From contig QANU01112129.1 of NCBI GenBank assembly GCA_003254905.1, positions 1-64,000 on the forward strand: DNA of 64,000 bases, written 5' to 3'. The notes under the pieces are model-generated. The model saw nothing but the letters and a program-made list of their open reading frames with translations. It searched no databases and had not been told where the DNA came from. The translations under genes and the position numbers were made by a program. The stretch is from Nissolia schottii (lineage: Eukaryota > Streptophyta > Magnoliopsida > Fabales > Fabaceae). Positions within the stretch are counted from its first letter, which is position 1. Each line of letters starts with the position of its first letter. Of the stretch, positions 1-12,600 are shown piece after piece.

Positions 1-235
1 ACCAAATCCACCCTTTTGGGATCTGGCAAGGTAACACATTGGCCAATCCACCCTTTTGGGATTAATCCGTTAACCAAATCCTCCCTTTTGGGATCTGACA
101 AGGTAACACATTTCCTTCCTTGTGCCCTTAACCTCTGCGAACTAATCCACCCTTTTGGGATTATTTCGTTAACCAAATCCACTCTTTTGGGATCTGGCAA
201 GGTAACACATTGGCCAATCCACCCTTTTGGGACTG
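1..235. repeat. Tandem repeat with core AATCCACCCTTTTGGGAT
   Basis: At least six copies of a core close to CCAAATCCACCCTTTTGGGA are separated by two alternating spacers, one with GGCAAGGTAACACATTGG and one with AATCCGTTAACC. This gives a higher-order unit of roughly 100 bp. The array is cut by the window edge. The reading frame across it is a by-product of the repeat and starts with TTG. Confidence 0.8.
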
Positions 236-500
236 GCGAGGGGCGTGTCAATTAGACATTGCCAAGAGAGGGGTTCCTAGCATATAGCTACATACTTGTT
301 CCCTAAGGTTCAATTATGCTCTTGGTTAGGTTTAAGTGATAACTTCTAATTTTCTAAGGCCGTCCTAAGATCCTGAAGACGACTGTATCCTCATGATGCA
401 TAATGATATTCAAATGGACTTAATACACATTATCGTCTTTTACCCAAAAATACTGTTTTTCGTTAGAATTTTTAATCAACAATTAACCGATGAATCAAAG

Positions 501-780
501 CTTGACCCTAAAGTTTTTCATAGTTCTGAACCCATTTTTCATGATAATAAACCCAGAATTTTAGTCCAAACCCCCGAAATTACAGATTTGCCCTTTTTGA
601 TCAAAATGTCATTTTTTTGCCCATAAAACCGATTTTCTTCAAAATTTTAGTTAACCACACTCCCAGTGGACTCAAGTCTTGACCCCAAGGTTTTTGATAT
701 CTCTAAACCCATTTTTCATAAAAAGAAACCCAGATTTTTAGTCTAAATACCCGAAATTCCCGAAATGACCATTTTGCCCT
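501..780. repeat. Two-copy tandem duplication inside the LTR
   Basis: About 100 bases from 501 (starting CTTGACCCTAAAGTTTTT) recur from 677 (CTTGACCCCAAGGTTTTT) with scattered substitutions, a period of about 177 bases. Both copies contain CCCATTTTTCAT and a C-rich stretch ending in CCGAAATT. This is internal repetition of the LTR-like block, not a gene. Confidence 0.7.
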
Positions 781-2161
781 TTTTATGCCAAAAATCCAAT
801 TTTTGCTCTATGTCACCTTTCCTCAAAACGCTTCCATGTACAACCCTGAAACATTTTTTTTCCACTTATTCCAGCCTTTATAAATCACTTATTATCATCT
901 TCAAATCACATTCATCTAAAACAAATCATTGATAATGCAATAAATTCATTTTTAAGCCTAAAACACATATTATGTGCATTTTCTCATAAATCACATAAAC
1001 AAGCAAAAAGGCCTAGAACCATCAAGGGATGATTTTAACTAGTTACCCAAAAGCTTTAACAACCAAAAATATACATTTATCCTCATCACATCACTATTAG
1101 CACATGCAAGTTTATTTCAAGGCAAAAATCACATACACATAAACACACATAAACACACATAATCATCCACATCAAACATAAACAAACATAAACAAACATA
1201 GGCAAACATAAGCTCCAAGGAGATGAGCAAACCAAGTTTACCCACTTGTTGAGTGTTGGTTTGATGTGGTGTAGTGAACTTGGGTTGAAGTCCAAGAAGC
1301 TTTGTTGCTCCAAAGCTTGAGATCCCCTCCTTTCTCAAGTTGAATATTTTGAGAAAATATGAAGGATGATGATGTTTGTTTTCCTTGATGGTGAGTGAAG
1401 TAGAATAAGTGAAAATGTGAGGAAACTTGGCTATGGAATTTGGTTTTGGCTAGGGGGAAATGGTGGAAGAATGCTTGATTTTTGGTCAAGAAAATGGTGG
1501 TTCTTTGGTGGCTTTTCTCCAAGCTTTCTTGAAGAAGTTTTGGAGTGTTTTTGGAAGAATGAAAATGAGAGTGGAGAGGCTGATGGGGGTTCGGCCAAGA
1601 GGGCTGAATGGTGGGCAATTTTGTTGAATTTTGTGATTTAATAAATTAAGTGAATAGTACAAGGTATGGGTGGTAATTAATGAAAGTATGGTGATGAGAT
1701 GTGTGTAAGCTTGATTTAGGGAGATATTTTTGACTCACTTTTCTCTAAAAAAAAACGTGCAGCCCTCACCTTGCAGCTGCTGAGATTTTAATCTCTTCCG
1801 GTCCCGGTTCGCTCGTGTTTTATCGCTCGCAGTCTTGGTACGTCGCGCACGGTCGTCCGAAAAATATTCCGTTTGTACCGTCGCGATCCTCTAATTCCCA
1901 CTTACCTAAGGGTATTAATGTTTGAAGGTGTTTGTGAATTTTTCTCCGGGAGATTATTTTCACGTACACCGTTTTGCGTGCCAAATTTCATCGACAACCG
2001 ATGGCGGTTCAGTTGTCCGCTGAATTTTCTACCGCGACATGTCTAAGTTCCTAGGGATATTTTAACTAGAATTTTCCCTCTCACTCTCTAATCATGATTA
2101 AAAATTAATTAATCATTTATATTTTACGAATATTCTTCTAAGAAAAAATCGGGATGTTACA

Positions 2162-3457
2162 AATGTCACACTCTCTCTTATGTTTCCCTACCCACTCTCT
2201 CATAAACAAATATTACAATACAAATAAACAAATATTGCAATACTCAGAAATGAACGTTACAAAACTCATAAACAAACATGATAACATATATAAACAAACA
2301 TTACACTGCAAAAAAATGAATAAGTAAATAAACATTACATCACACATGAAATATTACACCACAAATTAAGGAACAAACAATACAGAACTCAGAAATAAAT
2401 ATTATAATACTTATAAACAAATATTACGTTACATATAAACAAATTTTACACCACACACAAACAAAGAAATAAATAAACATCACATATGGGTTTTAGCCAA
2501 TACTTTTTTTTTTTGTTTTTTATTTTCGGGTCGCGACTATAGCTTAGACTAGACTAGTAAAGCCTCCTATTTCTACCCAATGTAAAATCCATTTCAATGG
2601 TCCAGCTCTAAAACATCCAAAGCAAGTCCAAATGCACATGGTCAATTTATTTTTGGTGTGCCTATGGGCTATGTTAATAACTCATCACATCATGAATCAA
2701 CTACATTCTAGACGAACAAGTTCCTATGGTCAAATCCATGAAGACAGGTAGACAGCCCAGCAGCCATAACTTCCAGAAATTAGTGTATATTTTTTCTCTC
2801 TCTTATAAAAAAAATAAAATTAATTTGTATTCAAATTAAATTTTACTAACTTTATTTATAAATATAACTTCTTTTCCTGAAAAATGTGTTGTTTGGGATA
2901 TATTATTTTGTTAGAATATTGTTGCTAAAAAATATTGTCAGATATTTAGATTCATATATTAATCTATCATATACTTAAAATTATTATTATTTAACGTGTG
3001 ATTGACTACTTGAAAAAGTGAGGTGCTAAATTGAGACTAATCTAGAATTCCGAGCTAAGTTGATGGGGTCCATGAGCATATATGTATTTACGTTGGACTG
3101 TTGAATGGCACCGGTCAAATGTTGGACCAGACTTGAATACTTGACAATTAGGCTTCACGATGTTGAAGTTAAGATTAAGACTTGTCAACTTTTATAAACT
3201 TTTTTTTTATTCTTAATGAATGGTGTATTTTTTTTTTTTCATAAAAAGGAGAAAATAAATTTTATTCCTTTTGTCCAGACACAAAAGGATTAAAAAAATG
3301 CAAATTAAAAATGGAGAAAAAATGTTGGTAAAGGGTTGAAAGGTGAACCATGGTTGTGGCATGAATTGCATTGTGATGGAAAGGTCCAACTTCTTTTTCG
3401 CAACATTCAAAACCTCAAAACCACAGCATCTTCTAATTTCTAGTGGCTAATTTTTTC

Positions 3458-3460
<3 letters not shown>
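2162..3460. other. Intergenic: short AT-rich repeats upstream of the aldolase gene
   Basis: From about 2190 to 2490 a degenerate motif close to AAACAAATATTACA is repeated many times, similar in style to the CAAACATAAA repeats of the LTR block next to it. The remainder is AT-rich single-copy-looking DNA. I see no coding signal. Confidence 0.5.
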
Positions 3461-3495
<35 letters not shown>

Positions 3496-3656
3496 TTTTT
3501 TTAATTAATTTAGCTTTTTACTAACTTCTTCCACATCTTTGATCTATTCTATATATGCATCACCTCTGCCCCTCATCTTATCTGCTTTTGAAACAACACA
3601 CAAATACATAGAAATTGAAAAAGAAAAAGAAATCTTCTGTGACTTCACATTCCACC
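3461..3656 (+). promoter_or_regulatory. Aldolase core promoter and 5' leader
   Basis: A (TA)n microsatellite spans 3461-3491. A TATA-like CTATATATGC sits at 3549-3558, about 100 bases before the start codon, so transcription would start near 3580. The leader that follows is A-rich (GAAAAAGAAAAAGAAA) and ends in CCACC directly before ATG, a good plant initiation context. The TATA assignment is by position and sequence only. Confidence 0.45.
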
Positions 3657-6600
3657 ATGTCTTCCTTCAAGAGCAAGTACCAAGGTGAACATTATTCATT
3701 CACCTTGTGTTCTGTATATTTTTTTAATGCTTCTTTTTTCATTACATGTTATCTAATTATTCCTATTCTCCTTATCACCAATCTATTATAGATTTCTCAG
3801 CAAACATTTTTTCCAGTACAGACACATGTGCATTGTGTAGCACAAAAACAGAGCATTATAACGTCATTTGATCCATCTAATCAACCCCTCGTAATGAGAT
3901 AAAGTTTAGGTGGTGGTTTATAGATGTGTGTTGTGTTGTTTAATTATGGTGAATTAATAATTTCTTTTGAAGTTAAGATTGAAAAATTGAACTTGGATCT
4001 CAATGCATCGGTAAGTTTGCTCCCTTGTGATCTTGAGATCACAATTACATTTAAATTCTACTTAAAAGTTAAAAATAGTTTTTTTTTTAATTTAGATTAC
4101 TTTTTAAAAACTATTTGAATACATGAAAACTATTATTTTAGTTTAAAAAAAATTTGATTTTTATTTTATCAAATGAAATAATAAGCTGAAACAAGCTCAC
4201 ATAATATCATCCTAGTGTGCAAAATTTCCTGTTTCAAGCTATTAATGTGTTTCTGATGAAATTTGACATGAATTTTGCAGATGAGCTCATTGCCAATGCA
4301 AATTACATTGGCACCCCTGGAAAGGGTATCCTTGCAGCTGATGAATCAACTGGTACAATTGGGAAGCGCTTTCAAAGCATCAACGTTGAGAATGTTGAGA
4401 CAAACAGGCGTGTGCTTCGTGAGCTCCTGTTCACTGCCCCTGGCTGCCTTGACTGCCTCAGTGGTGTGATCTTGTTTGAGGAAACTCTTTACCAAAAGAC
4501 TGCTGCAGGTAATTGTTGCAGAGCTTTGTTGAGTCTCGGTGGCTCTAGATTATTTTCTTTTTATGTGCATCGTCTTCATCTAATGTGTTTCTTTTTCCCG
4601 TTGTGGTTATGATTAATAAAATTCATCATGTATCGGAGAACCAAAAAAACAAGAGGGTAACTGATGCTGCTGAGTGTTCATTAATCATGAACAAACATCT
4701 CGTTGTAACATCTTATTATGCACTTTATTGAAATTGTAAATGAGTAATGTTATTTATACATCAATCTTTAACTTTAAGAATTATGTATTTATAATTAGGA
4801 TAAGGTTTTAGGCACTACATAAACAAATCATTTCTCTCTTGCTCAATTTCATTTACTGGTTGTCACGTCAATTTTTCTTAATCTAGTCATAGATAATAAA
4901 AAAAACATGGATGGCTGGCAATACAAATGTGACAACCAGGGAATTGAACATAGTTAAGAGAAATGCTTTGATCTTAGAGCATCTGAATTTTTTTTCTATA
5001 ATAGACTATTTCAATTATGATGCCACTAATCGATCTATTTGTGAGATATCAAATGTTAACAACTGCAGTTAATCTTATTGGTGAATCTATTGAAAGAATT
5101 TTGTATCTATTATTAGTTACCTTCACCATACTTATTTTTAACGTAGCTAAAATCCTTAATTATATGTACATGATGATTCCTAGGTGTCAAAAATGGTGTC
5201 ACAAAAAGTTACATACCAAAAGAACATCACTATAATAGAATTCTAAACTTTTTCCTCATTTTTTCATAAGGTAGCTCTATAATGGCACGTATTTATGATG
5301 TACGAATGACAGAATTGTTTGTCTTGCATAGGAAAACTCTTCGTGGAGGTGTTGAAGGCAGGGGGAGTCCTTCCGGGTATAAAAGTGGACAAGGGCACCA
5401 TTGAACTTCCCGGAACCAACGGCGAAACCACAACTCAAGGCTTAGACGACCTCGGACAGCGCTGCCGGAAGTACTATGAAGCCGGTGCGCGGTTCGCCAA
5501 ATGGCGCGCCGTCCTCAAGATCGGTCCAAACGAGCCTTCTGAGCTTTCCATCCATGAAAATGCATATGGCTTGGCACGTTATGCTGCCATATGCCAGGAG
5601 AATGGCTTGGTCCCTATTGTGGAGCCAGAGATTCTTGTGGATGGATCACATGACATTAACAAGTGTGCTGCTGTGACTGAACGTGTTCTTGCAGCATGTT
5701 ATAAGGCCTTGAATGACCACCATGTGCTTCTTGAGGGCACCCTCTTGAAGCCTAACATGGTTACACCAGGTAACATTAGTAATTAACAAATTGGTGAACG
5801 GAGATATATTATTTGCACATAGGAAAGATGACATAATCATAGATACTATGAAACAAATGAATGGGGCTGACTCCTGCTTTTTTGTTCTCTCTTAGAGATG
5901 GAACTTTACTAATGTGTTTCTTAGTGTTCATGATTGTACTCTTTCTTATGTACAAATAACATATCACTACAGAAAACACTTCGTGTATTTACAAACACCT
6001 GGTATAAGTGCAAATAGGTCAGTTGGATTGTTAGTAACAGAAGAAAAATGTTATTTGTACATAGTATATGGATATAATCATGGACATCGAGAGAGAGAGA
6101 CTTGCACAAAGCATTTTGTGGTAGTAGGCATGGCTAAGGCTATGTGTTATTCTCTTTCTATAAATGTCCACGATTTTAGTGCGTGTTTGGATTAACTAAT
6201 TTTTCTCGAAACAACTTATAATCAAAGTTTTGTGAGACAATTTTTGAAAAGTAAGCAATTACTTTTAACATAAAATGCGATTACCAAACATGTACACATG
6301 TACAAAAATTATGTACAAATAACATTACCCGTAACAGTTACATGATTCATTTACCAGAACCTTATTCTCTTGTTACCAGGATCTGAATCTGCAAAGGTTG
6401 CCCCTGAGGTAATAGCTGAGCACACAGTTAGAGCCCTGTTGAGGACCGTCCCCGCGGCAGTTCCAGCCATAGTGTTCTTATCCGGGGGGCAGAGCGAGGA
6501 GGAGGCGACGGTCAACCTGAACGCGATGAACAAGCTAAAGGGGAAGAAGCCATGGTCACTAACATTCTCTTATGGGAGGGCACTCCAGCAGAGTACCCTC

Positions 6601-6759
6601 AAGGCATGGGGTGGGAAGGCTGAGAACATTCCAAAGGCACAGGCTGCATTGCTCACTAGGTGCAGGGCAAACTCACAAGCAACATTGGGGACTTACAAGG
6701 GCGATGCTAACCTTGAGGGCGCCTCGGAGTCTCTTCATGTCAAGGACTACAAATACTAA
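3657..6759 (+). CDS. FBA: Cytosolic fructose-bisphosphate aldolase, class I (four exons)
   Basis: Class I aldolase reversibly splits fructose 1,6-bisphosphate into dihydroxyacetone phosphate and glyceraldehyde 3-phosphate in glycolysis and gluconeogenesis. Exons are 3657-3684, 4281-4508, 5332-5769 and 6380-6759; all introns are GT-AG and leave the frame intact. The joined product is 357 residues, the usual cytosolic plant length. The start MSSFKSKYQ has no transit peptide, which argues for the cytosol. Visible active-site features are Asp30 in ILAADESTG, the Schiff-base lysine (about Lys225) in [15 protein letters not shown], the SGGQSEEEA loop, and the conserved C-terminal tyrosine in KDYKY. 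The tiny 28 base first exon is too short to show as an open frame alone and was placed by the splice sites and the family N-terminus. No disabling change is seen, so the gene should be active. The 3' UTR runs from 6760 to roughly 6900. Confidence 0.96.
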
Positions 6760-6978
6760 AGAGGCACTTACGAGCTTTTCTTTTTCCCCCGCTGTTGACA
6801 TCAAGGTTATGATGCACTTTTGTAGCAATGCTAGAAATTAGTTAGAAGAATAATGTAACCTGATAATGGTCACTTATTCCTCCAAAACTGAGACTCCCTT
6901 ATGTCAATATATCGGTATAAGTCTAATTTGGACTGGCCTTTTACAGAAAGTAAATTGGTGTTAATATTAAAAAAATTA

Positions 6979-8484
6979 GGATTAATTAAGTTTTTCATCC
7001 ATGTAATTTGGGAAAGTTTGGTTTTAGTCTCTCTATGTAAGTTTTAGTCCCTGTAAAATATCAAAATTTGGTTTTAGTCCCTGCTAACGTCTGGGACCTG
7101 ACGGTGCTGACGTGGCCGTTAGCCCTGCGGACGTGGCGTGCCACGTGGACTCGCCACGTGGCATGACCCGGTTCACCAACCCATCAACCCATAACCCGGT
7201 TCACTTAGACCCGACCCGGTTCTTAAAAAAAAAAAAAAAAAAGCAAATCCCTAATTCCCAAATCCATCTTCTCCCTCCGCCGCTCTCCACCCAGCTCCGC
7301 CCTCCATCCCCGTGGCCTGCTCGTCGCCGTTAAGGTAAACAAGGTCAGCAAGGGTGGTCTTCCCGATCCCATCGACGCCCACGATGGCAATCACTGACGT
7401 TTTGCCGCGGCCGCCACCGCTCAGCAAGAAGTCAACCACCTCGTCCTTCTCTCTGTCTCTCCCGTAAACAATTAGATTGCGATCAGGAGGAGTAGATCTT
7501 TGCTCGCCTGCTCGCAGTTTCTCAGTCTGCAGAAGAAGAACCTTCTGCTTGGTAATGGTTTCGAATCTCCCGATGATGAAGTCAATCTTCCGATGATCTC
7601 CCACCAAACTGATCTCCTGCAAACGGCACATAGTATCTTGGAGGTTGCAAAGCCACTAGGCCACGTTCCTGCTGCTGCTTGCTGATCTGTCAGCGGTGGC
7701 GAGGAGCTTAGATTCCACGTCATCGGCCACGGCGATAAGGTCCAGCAAGGACTGCTGCACCGTGTCCAGCTTCTTATGCCTCGACAGGAAGTCCCTGAAC
7801 TTTTCATTTCCGAGAATCTCCCGAGGGAAAGAAGAAACCAGAGGCGCCCTGCTTGTGCGGCGGCGATGGAGCCACAGGAGCACGACAACCCCGCGAGGAC
7901 AACCACGAGACGAGTGCTGCGGATTTGGGTGCAAGCGCGGGGGCTGTTTGTTAGCATTTCGCTTCGTGATGGTCTAGATCTGCGATTTATTTTGAAGGTG
8001 AAGTCAAGTGGAATATGCAGGTGAAGTCACGATGTGTGCTTGTTGGTTTGGAAATATCAAATATGTTTCAACTAGTTAATTTTGAGAACCCACTGCCAAT
8101 CGCGGATCTGTTAGTGGCGAAGGTCATCGTCCTCATCGAAGGCACGTTGGCGACGGCGACAGGCAGGCCACGGGGACGGAGGACGGAGCTGGGTGGAGAG
8201 CAGCGGGAGGGAGAAGATGGATTTGGGAATTAGGGATTTGCTTTTTTTTTTTTTTTTTTTAAAGAACCGGGTCGGGTCTAAGTGAACCGGGTTATGGGCT
8301 GATGGGTGGGTCTCCACGTGGCACGCCACATCCGTCGGGGCTAACGGCCACGTCAGCACCGTCAAGTCCCAGACGTTAGCAGGGACTAAAATCAAATTTT
8401 GATATTTTACAGGGACTAGAACTTACATAGAGGGACCAAAACCAAACTTTCCCAAATTACAGGGATGAAAAACTTAATTAACCC
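6979..8484. mobile_element. Pack-MULE: non-autonomous Mutator-like element with captured NBS-LRR fragment
   Basis: The ends are long terminal inverted repeats, about 6979-7333 and 8151-8484, starting GGATTAATTAAGTTTTTCATC and its complement. They are flanked by a perfect 9 bp target duplication AAAAAATTA (6970-6978 and 8485-8493), the hallmark of Mutator-like elements. Both repeats carry the same landmarks: TTTAGTCCCTG, CCACGTGG blocks, a GACCCGACCCGG box and a poly-A run of about 18 bases. The core contains part of a resistance gene and no transposase, so movement would need an enzyme from elsewhere. Open frames inside the inverted repeats are not genes. Confidence 0.9.
7335..7935 (-). pseudogene. 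Captured CC-NBS-LRR fragment (coiled coil plus P-loop), broken
   Basis: Two minus-strand reading blocks in one frame, separated by a single TAG at 7656-7658, match the start of a CNL-type plant immune receptor. The first block has a coiled-coil-like segment (FRDFLSRHKKLDTVQQSLLD). The second has the linker to the NB-ARC domain (NLIVYGRDREKDEVVDFLL) and the nucleotide-binding P-loop GVDGIGKTTLADLV. The sequence then runs into the inverted repeat, so the kinase-2, GLPL, MHD and LRR parts are missing. No intron is seen in the captured part. It is non-functional as a receptor. Transcription from the element could still give antisense or small RNA against related genes, which is inference. Confidence 0.85.
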
Positions 8485-8493
8485 AAAAAATTA

Positions 8494-9427
8494 TAATAAA
8501 TTCACAAAGTTACTTTTTTAACTTTTATTTATTTATTTATTTTTCTCTCTCAACATATCTGGAGTTGCAGTTTCTTCTCTCCTGCACTGCGATGCCCAGT
8601 GGTGCTCCCTCTACAGCCTCTCCCATTCGCCGCAGCACCTCCGCTGCAAGCACTGCCGTTGATTCCTTCTTCCACGATGCAGCCAGCGGTTCGCGGTGGT
8701 GTGTGGTGTTCTAGTTGAAGGGTGAAGAATCTCTGTGGTGGCGACGGTAAGCCGGAAGATCTGAGTTGGTTGTTTATGGGTAGTGGTAACTCTGGCGACT
8801 AGGGACTACGAAGTGTCACTAGAGAAAGAGCAAAACAAAAAAATAAATAAATAAAAAATGTTAAGATAAAGTACATAAAAATATTATAAAATATTAAAAT
8901 AATTTCTTTTGTAATTATTTTTATATAAAATTGTTAGGTACTCGATCAAATATCAAACTGCTCCACGTAGGTACTTCCATTTCAGTCTTAGGCTCCAAAT
9001 CAAATAGCTAATTGGATCATGGAGAACAAAGGCACGTTTTCTTAAAAGCATTGGGCTACCATGTTGGGAGCCGTAGGTTTCACAAAAAAAAAAATGGTCT
9101 ATATAATTACTAAAACGTCTTAACTTTGCCTTCGCTTGTTTGGTGAAGTTTGGGTCCCAAGACCACAAAGATGGCTTTTGCCATGCTCCAGAATATATTC
9201 AAATCTAACAATTGAAAGGTGGTAGTATTTCTATGACAAAATAAAATGGGTAGATTTTTTTGGGCTATGCTTCTGTTGCCAACTCTACAACTTGCGTTAA
9301 TTAATAATATATGGGCTTTGCTAACAAATGTCTTAAGAGTACTTATTAAAGAACTTAAAATGAAATGTTTTGTAAGCATTAATACTTCTTATTACATTTA
9401 AAACTTATTAATTTTGTTTTATTAATA
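8494..9427. other. Intergenic, no gene recognised
   Basis: A short GC-richer part (about 8560-8760) holds CACTGC and CGCCGCAGC-type words but no sustained reading frame. The rest is AT-rich. I see no feature that I can name. Confidence 0.4.
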
Positions 9428-9429
9428 CC

Positions 9430-9606
9430 AACGGGAGTTGGTCCAAGTAGTAATCGGCTTGGTATCGTTTAAGCAAAGTCCCGAGTTCAAGACTTTGTTT
9501 AAGTAGTTATCCCCGCTGGGAGACTCACCCGTCATAGCCAAGTGCGCGACCCGGGTCGACTCGGGTTAATCAAGGCTAAGTCTTGGATACCTGGCAAACA
9601 ACCTAA
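9430..9606 (+). mobile_element. tRNA-derived SINE-like element
   Basis: The head GGGAGTTGGTCCAAGTAGTA resembles a pol III A box region, and GAGTTCAAGAC about 50 bases on resembles a B box, as in plant tRNA-derived SINEs. The body is GC-richer than its surroundings (GACCCGGGTCGACTCGGG) and ends in an A-rich tail (CCTAAAAAAATG). I could not define a convincing target duplication. Calling it a SINE rests on box order and tail only. Confidence 0.55.
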
Positions 9607-12600
9607 AAAAATGTTTTTTTAATGAAATCATACCATTTTGAGTTATTTACCAAATGCTCTTAAGACACTTGTTAGCTAAATGACTAAATCTTATATAATA
9701 ACCTTTATCTTTTCTCCGAGAAATGATACTATGATAATTTAATTTGACAATCCTTTAACAACCACAATCATTAAGTGTGAGATCTATTTGGAGTCACATT
9801 TGTGAATGTATTTGTCTAAGAGTTATTAAATTGAGTTATCATAATTGCATAATTGTTTTTTTTCCTTTTAACCGTACAATAATAAAAAAATGTTAATATT
9901 TGTGCAACTGATTTGGGTTGACATTTAATAACTCACTCTCACAAATGATGTGATCCACAATATTCACATATTTTCTCTGTGATTATTCACATGCTTTTAT
10001 AAGAGAGTTGTTCCTCGAACAAGATAAATTGCAAAAATAACATTACATTATTATGTAAATTGTAATAATAACCATTACCTAGATAGATAGCAACACAAGG
10101 AAACGTCCCTCTCGCAGTAGTGTCCCTGCCCACTGCCACCCAGAACCTGATTGCAGAGATTTTTATTTTTGGGTTTGAATACTGATGGATAATAATAATG
10201 CTTGCCATTTAGGGCCCTTAATACTTTCAAAGCAAGTAAAAGGGACCAGATTTTTTTTACCTATACGGATTATGCGGTATAGTACATTTTTTTTGCTGTT
10301 GATTAAGTTGGGAAGTTATTAGAAGAAATTTAAAAATTAATGGATTGCATGTAAATATTATCTAAGATAGAATACTATGATGTTGTTGACTTTCACATAG
10401 TAAGATAAAATTTAGTTGTCATGATTTAGTAGGATATGCATCGTTTAAAGTAATATTCTCTCTTTAAAAGATAATAGGGAGGATTTCCATCCTTAAATTA
10501 ATAAATTGTGACCTATACACAAAATCTATTTTATTGATTTAAGAGTGTAAAATTTTCACTTTCTTCTCTTTTAAAATAAAATTCAAATTTTTTTAAAGGG
10601 AACTTCTCATATATGCTATATATATATATATATTTATTATGCATTGCATATATATTAAAGGGAAATTTTTTTTGGCTCTAAGTAAGAAAAAGGTTCTTTC
10701 ATACTATTCAATTAACATCTAATTAGTTTTGCAGCTGATAATTTTTTATTTTTGACTTTAATTAAATTGTTAATGTAAAAAAAAATATTAACTACTAAAT
10801 AACAAACTTTTCTTGCTTTTGCTTTGAGAATCCCACCCAAATTTTTGTACTTGTAATTTGGTCTCAACTTATTTCCATTATTGTAAATACAATTTGGCTT
10901 CCTTTGACTGGCCTAATTCACTTAACTGTACCTTGTAAATCTATGACTATGAGACAAGGAAGGAAAGATCGGTTTGGAGAGAGAGAGGAGAAAAAGAAGA
11001 AAAAAAAGTTTGAGAGTGAGAAAATGAAAAACTGTGTTTGTGAGTGTGATGAATGAGAAATATTAAGGAAAATGTCTTAAGTGGTCTTTGAATTTTTTTT
11101 ATTGGTGTTCACGCTGCTTCTTCAATAGAAAAAAATCATTAATTGGTTTTTGAATATTTTAGACATCTAATGCTTTGAAGTGTAAGATTTAATCAGTTTT
11201 GCATTTTTCACCTTTTATTTTTATGATAGACTCCCCGATATTGTAAAGTTAAGTGTTGAGTATTGAGGTGTACATATAACGCGAATTGATGATAATGACC
11301 GCAAAGTATGTCTCCCCAATTGAGTTTTGGTGTTGGCTCACTTTTTGCAGGAAGCTTCTTTACTCTTTCTCAGGTACGGACACTGCTTGTCGAGGAGCAT
11401 AAGATGTGTATACATGTAATGTTATGTTAATGCATGTATGCATGTGTGTGTGTGGGGGTACTGCAATTGTAAGTAACCCAGTATGGTACCACAACACCAG
11501 CTTTATAATGCAAGGAAAAAAATAAAGATTAGACTGCAAAAAAAATTAAATAAATAAGGGCCCTTTTCCTGTTCATCTCAATCTGTCAGACAAAGATTAA
11601 ATAAATAAATAATTAAATAAAATTGTATGTATATTTTTGGTACAATAGTATAAATATGAATTTATTCTTTATGTATCAATACATTGTTATTTAATTAAAT
11701 CTTATTAAATAAATAAATTTTTTAGTGCACTTTGGATGATGGTTGTTAAAAATGCGTTTTAAAATGTAAAAACACACATTCTTAAGCTTTTACGACACTA
11801 AAACATATTGAATTACACTTAAAAATGAATTTAGGTAAAAACAATATCTGTTTTTAAACGTTAAAAACATTAAAAATGCTTTTTTTTGGGCTAATAACTA
11901 CATTTGTAAGTGAATTTTTGAGTCATTTTTTGTTGGGCTTTATGTTTCAACTTGTTTAACTTTTGCACATTTGAACAATAATACTCATTCTTCACCCAGT
12001 AGTAACTAGTTTATGATGATTTAATGATTTTGATGAACATAATAAAGATGAAATTGGAGGAGGGAACAAGATAATATAAATATGATAGAAGACAAGATAA
12101 TGATGCAAATTATGATAACAGTGTAACCGAAGATGATGTATTAATGACAACAAATAATTTTTTTAAATGTTTTATTTTATTTTTTGTTTTGTTGTGTACT
12201 ATAATGAGTTTGACTAACGAACTCATTAGATGAACTCAAGGTTATCAAACTTGAGAGTTTAAATAAACTCGTGAAGACTCAGGAAACTCGAATTATAAAC
12301 TTATAAGAGTTTATATATGTAAAAAAATATACATTATAAGTAATATAATTAGAAACTAAACATGATTAAATTTTGTTCATAATTGACATTAAATAATGTT
12401 AACTTTAAAATAAAATAAATAAATAAAATCAGAAAATATACTTTAATGCATGACACTTAGTTATGTCATACTTTTTTCTATACATGTATTATACTTTATA
12501 GTTTGATAAAACATAACTCAATTATGATAAATATGTAAAATTGGCTTAGTAAACTCAATAGATATTGTCTAACACACACAAAGCCAACTAAGTATCTAAA

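Larger units (their letters stand above)
1..2161 (-). mobile_element. Probable LTR of a retrotransposon (window edge cuts it)
   Basis: Read on the minus strand, this block begins at 2161 with TGTAACATCCCGATTTTT, a typical start for plant Gypsy-type LTRs. The same start, followed by about 55 closely similar bases, recurs on the plus strand at 34178. The block contains internal tandem duplications, short CAAACATAAA-type repeats near 1130-1210, and no intact long reading frame. The other LTR boundary, the primer-binding site and any gag-pol lie outside the window, so the class is an inference. The LTR is probably long (over 2 kb). Confidence 0.5.

Noticed and set aside
16-255. 79-codon frame at the window start
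   Set aside because: It runs across a tandem repeat and begins with TTG, not ATG. The peptide simply repeats the motif.
7251-7957. Intact resistance gene
   Set aside because: Only the coiled-coil and P-loop part is present, with an in-frame stop, inside a Mutator-like element.
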